Shown: positions 33,163-45,018, counted from the first letter of the stretch. The stretch: 64,000 bases of DNA from Methylocella tundrae (GCF_038024855.1 NZ_CP139089.1:3010501-3074500), one strand, 5' to 3'. Numbers and translations: made by a program. Notes: generated by a model from the sequence alone, not told the origin.

Positions 33163-33750
33163 ATGACCAAAGCGTCTCGCCAATTTCTGTTCATCGCCGT
33201 GGCGTTGGCCCTCGGGCTGATGGTGCTCGGCGGTCTAGCTTTCCGCAACCTCGCCGACAATGGCGCGCAAGGCGTCGCCGCGATCGGCGGCCCCTTCGCC
33301 ATGACGGCGCAGGATGGCCGCGCCCTAACCGACGCGGACCTCAAAGGTCATCCGACCCTCATTTTCTTCGGCTACACCCATTGCCCGGACTTTTGTCCGA
33401 CGACCTTGACGCAGATATCAAGCGTTTTCAAAGAGATGGGTCCGGACAAGAAGATCGAGGCGCTGTTCGTCACGATCGATCCGCAGCGCGACACGCCGGA
33501 CACCATGAAGACTTATCTCGAAAGCTTCGATCCGCGCATCATCGGATTGAGCGGGAACGAAGCGCAGACCCGAGCCATCGCCAAAGCCTATAAGGTCTAT
33601 TTCAAGAAGGAAGGCGCCGATAACGGCGACTATACGATGGACCACACGGGAGTGGTCTATCTCATGGACAAGAATGGCCGCTTCGTCAGCGCCTTTAATC
33701 TTGACCGGCCGGCGAAGCAGGCCGCCGACGAATTGACGCGCTATCTTTAG
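33163..33750 (+). CDS. SCO1/SenC family copper chaperone
   Basis: 195 residues from ATG 33163; one N-terminal membrane anchor (FLFIAVALALGLMVLGGLAF), then a thioredoxin fold with GHPTLIFFGYTHCPDFCPTTL, holding the CxxxC copper site, and the His ligand in MDHTGVVYLMD. These proteins deliver copper to the Cu-A centre of cytochrome oxidase or act as thiol-redox proteins. It is divergent from the metal uptake operon, with no oxidase gene nearby. Confidence 0.92.
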   Translation: MTKASRQFLFIAVALALGLMVLGGLAFRNLADNGAQGVAAIGGPFAMTAQDGRALTDADLKGHPTLIFFGYTHCPDFCPTTLTQISSVFKEMGPDKKIEALFVTIDPQRDTPDTMKTYLESFDPRIIGLSGNEAQTRAIAKAYKVYFKKEGADNGDYTMDHTGVVYLMDKNGRFVSAFNLDRPAKQAADELTRYL

Positions 33751-33765
33751 ACCTCGCCACTTTAT

Positions 33766-34620
33766 TTAATAGAAGCCGAGCGGAAAATATTTGAGATAGA
33801 GGTCCGTGTAGACGCCTTTCGCCGATAAATCGGCGAGAGCGTAATCGAGCGCCTGCCGCAGCAGCGGATTGTCTTTCTTGACGGCGATGCCGACGCCGTC
33901 GCCGAAAAAGCGGCTGTCGAGGAAGGGGCCGCCGAGAAAAGCGCAGCAATTATGAGCGTCCTGACCCTGCAGCCAGAAGCTCAGAGCAATGCCGTCGCCA
34001 AAGATCGCGTCGACTTCTCCTTTGTTCAGGGCCTCGGTCAGCGCCTTTTGCGTCTCGAAGGGCCGTTGCACGGAGCTCTTGAAGAAGGCGGACAGAAAGG
34101 CCTGATGGGCGGTTTTCGCGAGAACGCCGATGTATTTGGCGCGCAGCGTTTCCGGCGTCGCGTCGGTTAACGCCGTTGACTTCAAGGTGACGAACCGCGC
34201 CGGATTCTTTGAATAAGGCGCGGTAAAATCAAGCTCGCCACGGGATTTCTCATCCATACGGATCGAGGCGATGATGGCGTCGCCCTGATCCGCTTTCAAA
34301 CTATCGACCAAAGTGTCGAACCGGCGGGCCTGAATCGTGCAGCTCAGTTTCAGATCTTCGCAAATGGCGCGGGTGAGATCGATGTCAAAACCAGCAAGGG
34401 TCCCGTCCGCCGCGGCGAAATGGAACGGCGGGTAATCATCCTCTGTCAGGAAGCGCAGGCTGTGCAGACTGGCAAGGTCTGGCTTTATGGGCCGCGCATG
34501 GGGGTCCCAGAAGCCGGGCGTGAATACGGCGGGATCGCCAAGCCCCGGGCTCGATGAGACGAGAAGGCTGGCGAGGAGGCAGACCGCGGCGGCAGGCCAA
34601 TCGAGCACTCGAAATCTCAT
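33766..34620 (-). CDS. Periplasmic amino-acid-type substrate-binding protein (family 3)
   Basis: 284 residues. A signal peptide (AAAVCLLASLLVSSSPGLG) is followed by the bacterial extracellular solute-binding family 3 fold: LRFLTEDDYPPFHFAAADG, GFDIDLTRAICEDL, SIRMDEKSRGELDFTAPYSKNPARFV and GVGIAVKKDNPLL. Ligand likely an amino acid or opine, but permease genes are absent, so the ligand is unknown. It converges on the SCO gene, 15 bases apart. Confidence 0.85.
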   Translation of the reverse strand: MRFRVLDWPAAAVCLLASLLVSSSPGLGDPAVFTPGFWDPHARPIKPDLASLHSLRFLTEDDYPPFHFAAADGTLAGFDIDLTRAICEDLKLSCTIQARRFDTLVDSLKADQGDAIIASIRMDEKSRGELDFTAPYSKNPARFVTLKSTALTDATPETLRAKYIGVLAKTAHQAFLSAFFKSSVQRPFETQKALTEALNKGEVDAIFGDGIALSFWLQGQDAHNCCAFLGGPFLDSRFFGDGVGIAVKKDNPLLRQALDYALADLSAKGVYTDLYLKYFPLGFY

Positions 34621-34836
34621 GGCCGGCGCCCGGCGTTTTCTGGCTGTCCCTTCGAAACGGCGCGACGCCTCAGCATCTTCCAGACCTCGTCAAAGCGTGA
34701 TGATATAAGCGCCAATGAAGAAACGCCCTTTGCGCCATGAATGTCTTGGCGGGCCATCCAGCGAGAATAGGACGAAAGCGCTTTTATGACCAGAGCTTTA
34801 CCGGCGCGGGCCTCTGGCGAGGCGGGGCGGCCGATC

Positions 34837-36249
34837 ATGACGGGCCTTGCCTCGCTCCCTGTCTTCTTCAATCTCAAGGGCAAGCGCGCGATTCTTGCCG
34901 GCGGCTCGAATGCGGCTCTGTGGAAGGCGGAGCTGCTTCAGGCCGCTGGCGCTGACGTTGAAGTCTACGCCATCGCGCCGTGCCCGGGGCTGGCCGAGCT
35001 CGCCGACCGGCGTCCGTCGGTCAGGCTTTTTCTGCGCGATGTCCAAAATGAAGACCTGAACGGCGCGACGCTTGCGATCGCCGATGTCGGGAGCGCCGCC
35101 GAAGCGGAGCGGTTCCGCGCCGCCGCGAACGCCGCGGGCGCGCCGGCGAACGTCATCGACAAGCCAGCCTTCTCGGATTTTCAATTTGGCGCGATCGTCG
35201 ATCGCTCGCCCCTCGTCATCGCGATTTCAACCGACGGCGCTTCGCCAATCCTGACGCAGGCCTTGCGCGGACGGATTGAAGCCATTCTGCCGGGCGCCAT
35301 CAAGCTCTGGGCCGCGGCTGCGAAAAGCTGGCGAAAACCGTTGAAGGCGCTGGCCTTGCCGCCGAAGGCGCGCCGGCGCTTTTGGGAGCTGTTCAACGCC
35401 AAAGCTTTCGCGGCAAACGGGGGGCCGGGTGAAAATCTGTTCGCGGAGTTGCTGGCCGAGGCCGGGCGGCAGTCGCAAAGCGTTGAAAAGGGATCGGTCG
35501 TTCTGGTTGGCGCTGGTCCCGGCGATCCCGAGCTCTTGACCCTCAAGGCGCTGCGAATGCTGCAATCCGCCGACGTCGTCTTGTATGACGATCTTGTCGC
35601 CCCCGCGATCGTCGATATGGCGCGCCGGGAGGCGGAAAAAATTGCCGTCGGCAAACGCGGGTATAAGCCCTCGTGCCAGCAGGATCATATCATCTCCATG
35701 ATGATTGGGCTCGCCAAGGAGGGCAAGCGCGTGGTGCGGCTGAAGGGGGGCGATCCAATGATCTTTGGGCGCGCCACAGAGGAAATTTCGGCGCTTCGCG
35801 CGGCCGGGATTGCGATCGAAGTCGTGCCCGGCGTCACGGCGGCGCTCGGCGCGGCGGCTGCGCTGCAGGTTTCGTTGACGGAGCGCGACAAGGCGCGAAG
35901 GGTCCAGTTCATCACCGCCCATGCGCATGACGGCAAGCTGCCCCAGGACATCGACTGGCGCGCGCTCAGCGATCCGCGCGCCTCTAGCGTCGTCTATATG
36001 GGCGCGAGAACGCTGGGCGTTCTGGTCGAACGGCTTTTGGCGCATGGCCTTGATCCCGCGACGCCGGCGCTTCTCGTCGAGCGCGCGACCTGCGCGGATG
36101 AGCGCCGCATCGGCGCTACGATCGCCTCGCTGCCGGGCAAAGTCGCGGCGGAGACGCTTTCCGGACCCTGCCTTATTTTTATCGGCGCGGTCTTCGCTAC
36201 GATCGAGGGGGAAGTAGCGCCGGCAAAAGAGGCGGCGCAGATAGACTAG
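34837..36249 (+). CDS. cysG: Siroheme synthase (precorrin-2 dehydrogenase / uroporphyrinogen methyltransferase)
   Basis: 470 residues from ATG 34837 (MTGLASLPVFFNLKGKRAIL). The 34786 ATG adds 17 residues before the usual start. Residues 1-200 are the NAD-dependent precorrin-2 dehydrogenase/ferrochelatase part (LAGGSNAALWKAELL); from about residue 215 is the SUMT methyltransferase, VGAGPGDPELLTLKAL, then VVRLKGGDPMIFGR and VVPGVTAALGAAA. It makes siroheme for sulfite and nitrite reductases. No cys gene is adjacent in the window. Confidence 0.93.
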   Translation: MTGLASLPVFFNLKGKRAILAGGSNAALWKAELLQAAGADVEVYAIAPCPGLAELADRRPSVRLFLRDVQNEDLNGATLAIADVGSAAEAERFRAAANAAGAPANVIDKPAFSDFQFGAIVDRSPLVIAISTDGASPILTQALRGRIEAILPGAIKLWAAAAKSWRKPLKALALPPKARRRFWELFNAKAFAANGGPGENLFAELLAEAGRQSQSVEKGSVVLVGAGPGDPELLTLKALRMLQSADVVLYDDLVAPAIVDMARREAEKIAVGKRGYKPSCQQDHIISMMIGLAKEGKRVVRLKGGDPMIFGRATEEISALRAAGIAIEVVPGVTAALGAAAALQVSLTERDKARRVQFITAHAHDGKLPQDIDWRALSDPRASSVVYMGARTLGVLVERLLAHGLDPATPALLVERATCADERRIGATIASLPGKVAAETLSGPCLIFIGAVFATIEGEVAPAKEAAQID

Positions 36250-36369
36250 GCTGGCGCCGAGAAATATCCTTGATGCGGCCTTGTTTCGATGCTTGCTGTT
36301 TAACGTTGCTGGCGCAAATTTATTGTTTTAGCGTCGATGCCCTAATGTTTCGGCGTCAAGGGGAATGCC

Positions 36370-37698
36370 ATGCGTCGACTTATCATCGTGGCGATCGGCG
36401 CAGCTTTCGCTGCCATCGGAGCCGCGGCTCTTGCGCTTTACTACTATGAACGGCCGACCGTGCTGCATGTGGCTGTCACGCGCGAGAGCCATGACCAACG
36501 GGTGCTCGCCGCCGCGGCGCATGAATTCGCGCAAAAACACGAATCGCTGCGGCTCAAGCTTGTCCCTGTGGAGTCGCTGGCTGAAAGCGCGCGGATTTTC
36601 GAGGAGGACCAGGTCGACCTTGCGATCGTGCGCAGCGACATTGACATGCCGGTCAGCGGTCAGACTGTCCTTATCATGCGCCGCAACGCCGCGGTTGTCG
36701 TCGCCCCGGCGGGTTCTGACCTTCACGATATTGAGGATCTCAAGGGCCACAAGCTCGGCGTGCTCGACGCCGAACAGACCGGTCGGATGGGCAACCACAC
36801 CCTGCTCGACGCCGCCCTTGCGCAGTACGACGTATCGCTCGGGACAGTAAGGCGGATTCCGTTGACGCTCGCCGAATTGCCCGAGGCGATCGAGCGGCGT
36901 GAGGTCGACGCGGTGCTCGCCGTCGACACTCCCGGTTCGGCAAATCTGACAGAGGCGGTCGCCGCGGTAGCCCAGGCCGGGCGCGGGCCGCCGGTTTTCC
37001 TCCCGATCGAAGACGCCAGGGCCATTGCCCAACGCGCGCCGAATTTTGAACCGGTCGAGGTTTTGCGCGGCGCGTTTGGCGGCGCGCAGCCAAAGCCATC
37101 TGCTAGTTTCGAGACGCTGGGGGTTAGCACCCGGCTCATCGCAAAGCCCACCCTCAGCAATGACGTCGTGTCCGAACTGACGGAACTGATGCTGAATGCA
37201 AGGCCCTCGCTCGCCGCGCAGGACCCCATCGCCAACCGGATCGAGGCGCCCTCGACCGATAAGGGAGCGGCTCTTCCGGTCCATCCCGGAACGCTGGCCT
37301 ATCTTGGCGACGAAGAGCAGAGCTTTTTCGATAAATATAGCGATTTCATTTATATAGGCGCTATGCTGGCAAGCTTGTGCGGCACCGCGATCGCGACCTT
37401 CGCGGCGCGCTTCAATCGCCGGCAAAATACAGATCTCGAGCTTATTTTGCAGCGCCTGCTGGAAATTATCGCGGCGGCGCGGGCGGCCGCGCGGGCTGAC
37501 GCGCTGGATGATCTCGAAAGGGAGGCCGATGACCTTCTGGCCAAGGCCCTGGCGCATGACTGGAATCACGCATTGAGCGGGAGCCGCCTCGCCGCGACGA
37601 GCCTCGCGCTGAATCAGGCGCGCCAGGCGATCTCCGAACGCCGCGCTTACCTCGCCGTTCCCCGCGCGCCTTTCGCGCCCCGGCTCGTCGGTGAATAG
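36370..37698 (+). CDS. TAXI-family TRAP-type solute-binding protein
   Basis: 442 residues. An N-terminal membrane segment (RRLIIVAIGAAFAAIGAAALALYYY) precedes a TAXI-like binding fold: VDLAIVRSDIDM, DIEDLKGHKLGVLD, then VDAVLAVDTPG. A second hydrophobic segment near residues 325-347 (DFIYIGAMLASLCGTAIATFAARF) and a helical cytoplasmic tail make it a membrane-bound, not free, receptor. The permease genes are absent, so it may be a sensor. Confidence 0.8.
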   Translation: MRRLIIVAIGAAFAAIGAAALALYYYERPTVLHVAVTRESHDQRVLAAAAHEFAQKHESLRLKLVPVESLAESARIFEEDQVDLAIVRSDIDMPVSGQTVLIMRRNAAVVVAPAGSDLHDIEDLKGHKLGVLDAEQTGRMGNHTLLDAALAQYDVSLGTVRRIPLTLAELPEAIERREVDAVLAVDTPGSANLTEAVAAVAQAGRGPPVFLPIEDARAIAQRAPNFEPVEVLRGAFGGAQPKPSASFETLGVSTRLIAKPTLSNDVVSELTELMLNARPSLAAQDPIANRIEAPSTDKGAALPVHPGTLAYLGDEEQSFFDKYSDFIYIGAMLASLCGTAIATFAARFNRRQNTDLELILQRLLEIIAAARAAARADALDDLEREADDLLAKALAHDWNHALSGSRLAATSLALNQARQAISERRAYLAVPRAPFAPRLVGE

Positions 37699-37717
37699 AG
37701 GGAAAAGTTTTAGCTGC

Positions 37718-37945
37718 TCATCCGATCGCGGTTCCGGGGCTCATCATGAAGCGCCGCAAGGCGACAAGGCTCCAGATCGCCTCGACGAGCCCAAACGGCC
37801 ACGCGCCCTGCAGGAAGCCGTAGACCGAACCAAGGGAGCAGGCGCCGGCGAAGCCGAGTACATACCAGCGGCTCCGGCGTTCCAATGCGTAAGTCACGAG
37901 CATGGCGGTAACCGCGAAAAGGCCGAAAAGGGTCAATCCGTCCAT
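37718..37945 (-). CDS. Small membrane protein
   Basis: 75 residues with three hydrophobic segments: LTLFGLFAVTAMLVTYAL, WYVLGFAGACSLGSVYGFL and WPFGLVEAIWSLVALRRF. This short type (LFGLFAVTAMLV, GFLQGAWPFGLVEAIW) is conserved in many Alphaproteobacteria without known function. Longest alternative start adds four residues only. Confidence 0.7.
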   Translation of the reverse strand: MDGLTLFGLFAVTAMLVTYALERRSRWYVLGFAGACSLGSVYGFLQGAWPFGLVEAIWSLVALRRFMMSPGTAIG

Positions 37946-38291
37946 TCAGCGCCTTCATTGTGCCGGGGCGAAGCGGACTTTCTGGACGGGCGAAGTGGCG
38001 GAACGGGCATAAGATTGATCAGTCCTTAAGCTGCGCCGTAATGTCGAGCCCTTTTGCGCCCCGTCTCGCTGCCGGTCTGGCGTTGGCGCGCAGAAGGCAT
38101 TATATTGGTTTTCAAATCCGGTTCTTTCGTATATTGCATTGCTGCAACGCGAAAAACTACCCCAAATCGTTAGTCGGCCCGGCTCAGGATACCGCGACTG
38201 AGCAGAAGGGCCTGTTTTGATGGGCGGTGCTCCGTTCGCCATCTGGCGGTAGAGCGCATCGCTCGCACATGAATATAGATACGGCACAAAA
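37946..38291. other. Gene-free stretch before typA
   Basis: No gene or RNA can be supported. The stretch has an AT-rich section at about 38098-38145 (TATATTGG, TCGTATATTG) that probably holds the typA promoter. Confidence 0.4.
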
Positions 38292-40112
<1,821 letters not shown>

Positions 40113-40129
40113 GCCAGAGCGGGCGCCTT

Positions 40130-41110
40130 ATGATCGACGCTGCGAGCCTTGCCCCTTACCGCGACTATGTGCTGACCGAAGCTTTCATCCCGGAGCTTCC
40201 GAATTACTATCGCGGCAAGGTGCGGGAGAACTACGACCTGACGGACGGGCAGCGCATCCTCATCGCCACCGATCGCGTCAGTGCGTTCGATCAGGGACTG
40301 GCTGCGATCCCCTTCAAGGGACAGGTGCTGACCGATATTGCGCGTTTCTGGTTCGAGGCGACGACCGACATCTGCGAAAATCACGTGCGCGCCAATCCCG
40401 ATCCCAATGTGGTCGTGGTGCAGCGTCTTGAAATGATGCCGGTCGAGATCATCGTGCGCGATTATCTCGCGGGTTCGACCGGAACCTCCATTCTACCCAT
40501 GTACAAGGCTGGCGCCCGAAACATCTATGGGATCGATTTTCCCGACGGTCTGCGCGACAATCAAAGGCTGCCGGAAACGATCATTACGCCGACGAGCAAG
40601 GCGGGGCACGATGCGCATGACGCGCCGCTCACCCCGAGGGAGATCATTGAGCGGCAGCTTCTGACTCCGCGACAATGGGACGATGTTGCTGAAAAAGCTT
40701 TGGCTCTTTTCGCCCGCGGCAGGGAGATCGCGGCGGGGCGCGGCCTTATCCTCGCCGATACGAAATATGAGTTTGGCTTTAACAGTGAAGGCCATATCGT
40801 CGTTGCGGACGAAATCCACACGCCGGACAGTAGCCGTTTTTGGCTCGCCGAAACCTATCCCGAGCGTCTTGAGCGCGGGGAAAAACCGGACAGCCTCGAT
40901 AAGGATTTCATCCGCAACTGGGTCAGCGCGCGCTGCGATCCTTATCACGATCCGATCCCGGAAATCCCCGGTGAGGTGATCCTCGAGGCCGCGGCCACCT
41001 ATATACGGATCTTCGAAACCATCACCGGCAGGAATTTTGTACTCCCCGAGAGCTTCGAGCCGCCGCTCGAGCGAATTCGCGCCAATCTGGCGGTCTACTG
41101 GACCAGGTGA
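40130..41110 (+). CDS. purC: Phosphoribosylaminoimidazole-succinocarboxamide synthase
   Basis: 326 residues. [26 protein letters not shown] is the family's ATP-grasp-like N-terminus, followed by [24 protein letters not shown] and [11 protein letters not shown]. It joins aspartate to CAIR in purine synthesis. This is the longer type of about 300 residues; many Alphaproteobacteria also carry a short PurC of about 250 residues elsewhere. Only 17 bases after typA, so probably co-transcribed. Confidence 0.94.
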   Translation: MIDAASLAPYRDYVLTEAFIPELPNYYRGKVRENYDLTDGQRILIATDRVSAFDQGLAAIPFKGQVLTDIARFWFEATTDICENHVRANPDPNVVVVQRLEMMPVEIIVRDYLAGSTGTSILPMYKAGARNIYGIDFPDGLRDNQRLPETIITPTSKAGHDAHDAPLTPREIIERQLLTPRQWDDVAEKALALFARGREIAAGRGLILADTKYEFGFNSEGHIVVADEIHTPDSSRFWLAETYPERLERGEKPDSLDKDFIRNWVSARCDPYHDPIPEIPGEVILEAAATYIRIFETITGRNFVLPESFEPPLERIRANLAVYWTR

Positions 41111-41119
41111 GCGAGATCT

Positions 41120-41686
41120 TCAGCTCGTCTCCACGGCTTTGGCGGCGGCGTCCAGAATGCTCGCAACTTCAGCGATCTGCTCTGCGCTCAACGGACCACG
41201 CGCCAGCCGCAGCCGCAAGGCCGTCCTGAGATTTTCCGTGGCGCGGAGGATCTGCGGGGCCGGGCCGCCGCCATGCCGCGCGTTGATGTCGGCCATCCGC
41301 CCAAAAATGGCTTCGATCGCGGTCTGATTCTGCCGCAACAGCTCTTCGCCTTCGGCTGTGATCGCGTAAAGCTTGCGTGGGCCGTCGGTTTCCTGAACGC
41401 GGATCGCGCCCATTTCCTCGAGCAGCGTCAGGGTCGGATAGATGACGCCGGGGCTCGGCGCGTAGGCGCCGCCGAGACGATCCTCGATCGCCTTGATGAT
41501 TTCGTAGCCGTGTGACGGTTTTTCTGAAACCAGCTTGAGCACGACGAAGCGCAGATCGCCCTGTTCGAACATGCGCTGGCGCCCGCCCATTCTTCCATGC
41601 CGGCGAAACAGGCCGAAAGACCCGGACTCCGGACCGCGGGGACCTTCGCCATGGGCAAAAGCGTGGAAATGTGAGTGAAGCCTCAT
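41120..41686 (-). CDS. PadR family transcriptional regulator
   Basis: 188 residues. A His/Gly-rich leader (SHFHAFAHGEGPRGPESG) of the kind usual in this subgroup precedes the winged helix: FEQGDLRFVVLKLVSEKPSHGYEIIKAIED, then YAPSPGVIYPTLTLLEEMG and GPRKLYAITAEG. A large nested palindrome lies 31-79 bases upstream, consistent with autorepression. The ligand is unknown; PadR proteins of this type are linked to iron or phenolic compounds. Confidence 0.9.
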   Translation of the reverse strand: MRLHSHFHAFAHGEGPRGPESGSFGLFRRHGRMGGRQRMFEQGDLRFVVLKLVSEKPSHGYEIIKAIEDRLGGAYAPSPGVIYPTLTLLEEMGAIRVQETDGPRKLYAITAEGEELLRQNQTAIEAIFGRMADINARHGGGPAPQILRATENLRTALRLRLARGPLSAEQIAEVASILDAAAKAVETS

Positions 41687-41716
41687 TGGATTGTCTCCTG
41701 TTGCGGAATGATCATC

Positions 41717-41765
41717 AAACCGTATTTCGATATGTCTAACAGTAAGATATATCTAAATACGGTTT
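41717..41765. promoter_or_regulatory. Nested palindromic operator upstream of the PadR gene
   Basis: Outer arms AAACCGTATTT (41717-41727) and AAATACGGTTT (41755-41765) are perfect. Inside, TATGTCTAAC-A-GTAAGATATA (41731-41751) is a 21-bp dyad with 8 of 10 pairs matching. Two concentric dyads suggest two dimers binding, or a binding site inside a hairpin. Confidence 0.65.
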
Positions 41766-41928
41766 TGGCAAGAGACGCGCCGCGGATTTCGTCGCGATCG
41801 AAAAGAAGCAAGCTTAACGGGAAAATTTTTATGAAAGAAAATAGAAGCGTGACTTGTCTGCAATATCGCAGTCCGCTTTTCTGCATTAAGATATCCCTTA
41901 CCTTAAATTCTTACCCGTGATTCGCCCC

Positions 41929-42678
41929 ATGCATCAGTTGAATCGCCGTACCCTCATTACTGGCGTCTCGTCCGCGGCGGCGTTCGGCCTCGCCGGCTGC
42001 GTCGGCGGTCAGCAAAGTCAGATCGCATCCGCCGTACCCGCGGCGGCCCCATCGCCCGGGCAATCCGCCGCGACGCCGGTCGCCGGCGGCGATTTCCGGT
42101 CCATGTACGCGGAAATCAACGACGGAAAATTCGTTGTTCCCGCGGTCAGGGAGGCCGATCTCGGTCCGGCGTTCCGTCGCACCAGGGTCGCTTATTCTGG
42201 CACGGAAGCGCCGGGAACGATCGTCGTCGATCCGGCCAATCACTATCTCTACCATGTCGAGGGCGGGGGCCAGGCGATGCGCTATGGCGTCGGCGTCGGC
42301 CGCGAGGGTTTTGCGTGGTCCGGCAACGCGACGATCCATAGCAAACAGGAATGGCCAGACTGGTATCCTCCGAAGGAAATGCTGGAGCGCCGGCCCGAAC
42401 TTTTGAAGCAAATGAGCCAGTTGCAGAGTGGAACGGGAATGCCTGGCGGTCCGGCAAATCCCCTTGGCGCTCGGGCCCATTATCTGTGGCACGACAACGT
42501 GGATACCTATTTCCGCATCCATGGCACAAACGAGCCCGCGACAATCGGTCAAAGCGTTTCCTCGGGCTGTATCCGCATGGTCAATCAGGATGTGATGGAT
42601 CTGTATCAGCGCACGACCATAGGCACCAAAGTCGTTGTGCTTGGAAATGCGCAGCCGCAGAAAGTCGCGCATTCCTGA
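41929..42678 (+). CDS. L,D-transpeptidase (YkuD) lipoprotein
   Basis: 249 residues from ATG 41929 (a GTG at 41917 is in frame). A Tat/lipoprotein-like leader NRRTLITGVSSAAAFGLAGC has a lipobox ending in Cys. The catalytic domain follows with HGTNEPATIGQSVSSGCIRM, whose SSGCIRM Cys is the nucleophile. It makes 3-3 cross-links in peptidoglycan or attaches proteins to it. Start upstream of the PadR operator region, 163 bases from that repeat. Confidence 0.92.
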   Translation: MHQLNRRTLITGVSSAAAFGLAGCVGGQQSQIASAVPAAAPSPGQSAATPVAGGDFRSMYAEINDGKFVVPAVREADLGPAFRRTRVAYSGTEAPGTIVVDPANHYLYHVEGGGQAMRYGVGVGREGFAWSGNATIHSKQEWPDWYPPKEMLERRPELLKQMSQLQSGTGMPGGPANPLGARAHYLWHDNVDTYFRIHGTNEPATIGQSVSSGCIRMVNQDVMDLYQRTTIGTKVVVLGNAQPQKVAHS

Positions 42679-42773
42679 TCGCGCCAAGAAACTGCCTCAG
42701 CGCGGCGTGCTCGAACGAAGGCCCTGCTTGATCGTATAAATGCGAGCGGGCGCTGCTTTAAGGGCGGGCCCGT

Positions 42774-43652
42774 TTAACGCTGGCAGGCGCCGCAGAAATA
42801 GGTCGACCGTCCTGACTGCGTGATCCGACGGATCACGCCGCCGCATTCCGGCGTGGGGCAAGGGCTGAGTTCGCGGTCGTAAACGCGAAATTTATGCTGG
42901 AAGTAGCCGAGCGCGCCATTAGTCTGGCGATGATCGCGCAGCGATGATCCGCCCGCCGCGACGGCCTCCTCGAGAACTTCCCGGATCATTTTCGCCAGCA
43001 GACGCGCGCGCTGCGTCGGCCGTCCGTCTTTGCATGCAAGGCTCCCGGCGGCGCGCCGCGGCGACAGGCCCGCGCGATGCAGGGCCTCGCAGACGTAAAT
43101 ATTGCCGAGGCCGGCGATAAGACTCTGATCGAGCAGGGCCGCCTTCAGAGGGGTGGCCTTACCAGTGAAAAGACGGGCCAGGACCGCGCCGTCGAGTTCA
43201 TTGCCGAGCGGTTCGATTCCAAGCGCCCTGAACAAGGGATGATCTGGGAGCTCGTGACGGGCCAGCAACTGCATGAAGCCGAATCGTCGCGGGTCGTTGT
43301 AGACGATGCGCGCGCCCGTCGACAGGGTGAAGACGACGTGATCATGCGCAGCGTTTTTGGATGGCGCGCCGGATGAGGCCAAAGCTTTTGCTGCGCCCAT
43401 ATCCTCGACGCGAAAAGATCCCGACATGCCAAGGTGCATGACGAGCACGCTGGAATCGTCGAGGTCCGCGAGAAGGTATTTCGCCCGCCGCCCTAACGCC
43501 AGGATTTCGCGGCCCGTGAGGCGCTCCGAAAAACGATCTGGGAATGGAAAGCGAAGATCCGGCCGTCGCTGGTCGAGGCCGACGATTCTCGCGCCGATCA
43601 TCGCGGGTTCGAGCCCGCGCCGCACCGTTTCCACTTCAGGCAGTTCCGGCAC
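42774..43652 (-). CDS. mutM: Formamidopyrimidine-DNA glycosylase
   Basis: 292 residues if the GTG at 43652 is the start, giving the required N-terminus (M)[13 protein letters not shown], whose Pro is the catalytic nucleophile. The longer frame from 43787 would block that Pro and is rejected. The C-terminal zinc finger is CPTPEC with CGAC, and [19 protein letters not shown] is the H2TH region. It removes 8-oxoguanine and formamidopyrimidines. Confidence 0.94.
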   Translation of the reverse strand: MPELPEVETVRRGLEPAMIGARIVGLDQRRPDLRFPFPDRFSERLTGREILALGRRAKYLLADLDDSSVLVMHLGMSGSFRVEDMGAAKALASSGAPSKNAAHDHVVFTLSTGARIVYNDPRRFGFMQLLARHELPDHPLFRALGIEPLGNELDGAVLARLFTGKATPLKAALLDQSLIAGLGNIYVCEALHRAGLSPRRAAGSLACKDGRPTQRARLLAKMIREVLEEAVAAGGSSLRDHRQTNGALGYFQHKFRVYDRELSPCPTPECGGVIRRITQSGRSTYFCGACQR

Positions 43653-43854
43653 TCTGAGGTCCTTACTGTCGGCCCGAAGACGCGTCTTTTTGAGAATAGT
43701 TTGATGGCATTGTTCCTCGTAACGCGCAACCGGGAGGCCGTGCGCGCGCCGCGGCGACGCGAGGGATGGCTCCGGAACGTCAAACATGCTCTAAGGCGGG
43801 CGGGGCTCCCGTTTGCGTGGCATTATCGGAGCGCAATGGGAGAATAGGAACAGA

Positions 43855-45018
43855 ATGGCGGCGACTTTTTTCAGCTTTGCCGGAGCGATCTGGTGGTGCC
43901 TTGCCATTGCGCTTTTTCTGCTGACTTTAGCTTTCGGACTGGCGCAGCCTTTGGTCCAAAGGCGTCGCGCCACCGCGTCCGCACAGCCTCCGGTTTCGGC
44001 GATTTTGCCAATCAAAAACCTCGACCCGGGTTTCGAGACCGCGCAGGCTTCGATTTTCACGCAGACATACCCCGATTACGAGATCCTCATCAGCGCCGCC
44101 GAGGGCGATTCGCCAGCCCTCAGTGCGGCCCGTCGTCTGGCGGCGGCGCATCCCTCGCGGCCGTGCCGATTCCTTCAGTCGGATAGCCGGTTGGCAGTCA
44201 GTCCGAAGCTCAATAATCTGGCTGCGCCGCTGACCGAAGCGAAGCATGACGTCATCATGACCAAGGATTCGAATATCACGCTCGAGCCTGAGACCATGGC
44301 GGCTTTCCTCCAGAACCTTGCTCCCGACGTTGGCCTTGTCGTCGGAACCCCGGTGGCCGTGCGGCCGGAATCCGTCGCTGGGGAGATCGAGGCTTGCCTT
44401 ATCAATGCGCATGCGCGGCTTCTGCTTTCGGCCTCTGTGCTGGGCCTTGGCTTCGGCGTCGGCAAAATAATGGTTTTTCGGCGCAGCGACTTCGATCGCG
44501 CCGGGGGGCTTGCCGCGATGAGCGGAAATCTGGCGGAAGACACGGCCATCTCGATGGGCCTTGCGCGGCTCGGGCTGAAGACCGTCTTCGCCCACCGCAC
44601 CGTTGCGCAGGAGATCGGCTTTCGCCGTTTAAGCGACGTGTATCATCGCCAGGTCCGATGGAGCGTGATTCGGCGCTCGAATGTGCTGTCCTATCCGCTG
44701 GAGCCGCTCGCCAGTCCGCTGCCCGCGGCGGTCGCGGCGGCGCTGGCGTCGCCCCTTGCCGGCTATCCGGCTTTCACCGCTTTTTGCGTTACGCTCGCCG
44801 GATGGTTCTGCGCTGAAACGGCGTTCGCCGCGGCGAAGGGATGGCGAATTTCAGTCTGGTCGCCGGTGGCCTTCCTCGGCCGGGAAGTGCTGGCTCTTGC
44901 GGCGTGGCTCCGCGGCTGGACGACGCATCAGGTGATTTGGGCAAGCAGCCGATTCGACGCGCGGCGCGGACCAGCGCCAGCTTCGCAGAAAAGCGCGCCG
45001 ACTCAGAAACAGGGGTAA
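43855..45018 (+). CDS. Family 21-like glycosyltransferase (ceramide glucosyltransferase type)
   Basis: 387 residues from ATG 43855, with GGAGAATAGG upstream. One N-terminal membrane helix, then a GT-A fold: PVSAILPIKNLDPG, IFTQTYPDYEILISAAEGDSPA, KLNNLAAP, then TKDSNI and YHRQVRW, the (Q/R)xxRW-like motif of the ceramide glucosyltransferase group. C-terminal helices follow. Acceptor may be a ceramide or a hopanoid; HpnI is the nearest known alternative. Divergent from mutM. Confidence 0.8.
   Translation: MAATFFSFAGAIWWCLAIALFLLTLAFGLAQPLVQRRRATASAQPPVSAILPIKNLDPGFETAQASIFTQTYPDYEILISAAEGDSPALSAARRLAAAHPSRPCRFLQSDSRLAVSPKLNNLAAPLTEAKHDVIMTKDSNITLEPETMAAFLQNLAPDVGLVVGTPVAVRPESVAGEIEACLINAHARLLLSASVLGLGFGVGKIMVFRRSDFDRAGGLAAMSGNLAEDTAISMGLARLGLKTVFAHRTVAQEIGFRRLSDVYHRQVRWSVIRRSNVLSYPLEPLASPLPAAVAAALASPLAGYPAFTAFCVTLAGWFCAETAFAAAKGWRISVWSPVAFLGREVLALAAWLRGWTTHQVIWASSRFDARRGPAPASQKSAPTQKQG

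Noticed and set aside
36328..37569. Minus-strand 413-residue frame over the TAXI gene
   Set aside because: Antisense of a good TAXI protein with start and membrane segments.
37985..38035. GGGCGAAGTGGCGGAACGG looked like a tRNA-Leu start
   Set aside because: No anticodon arm, T arm or 3' acceptor follows, so not a tRNA.
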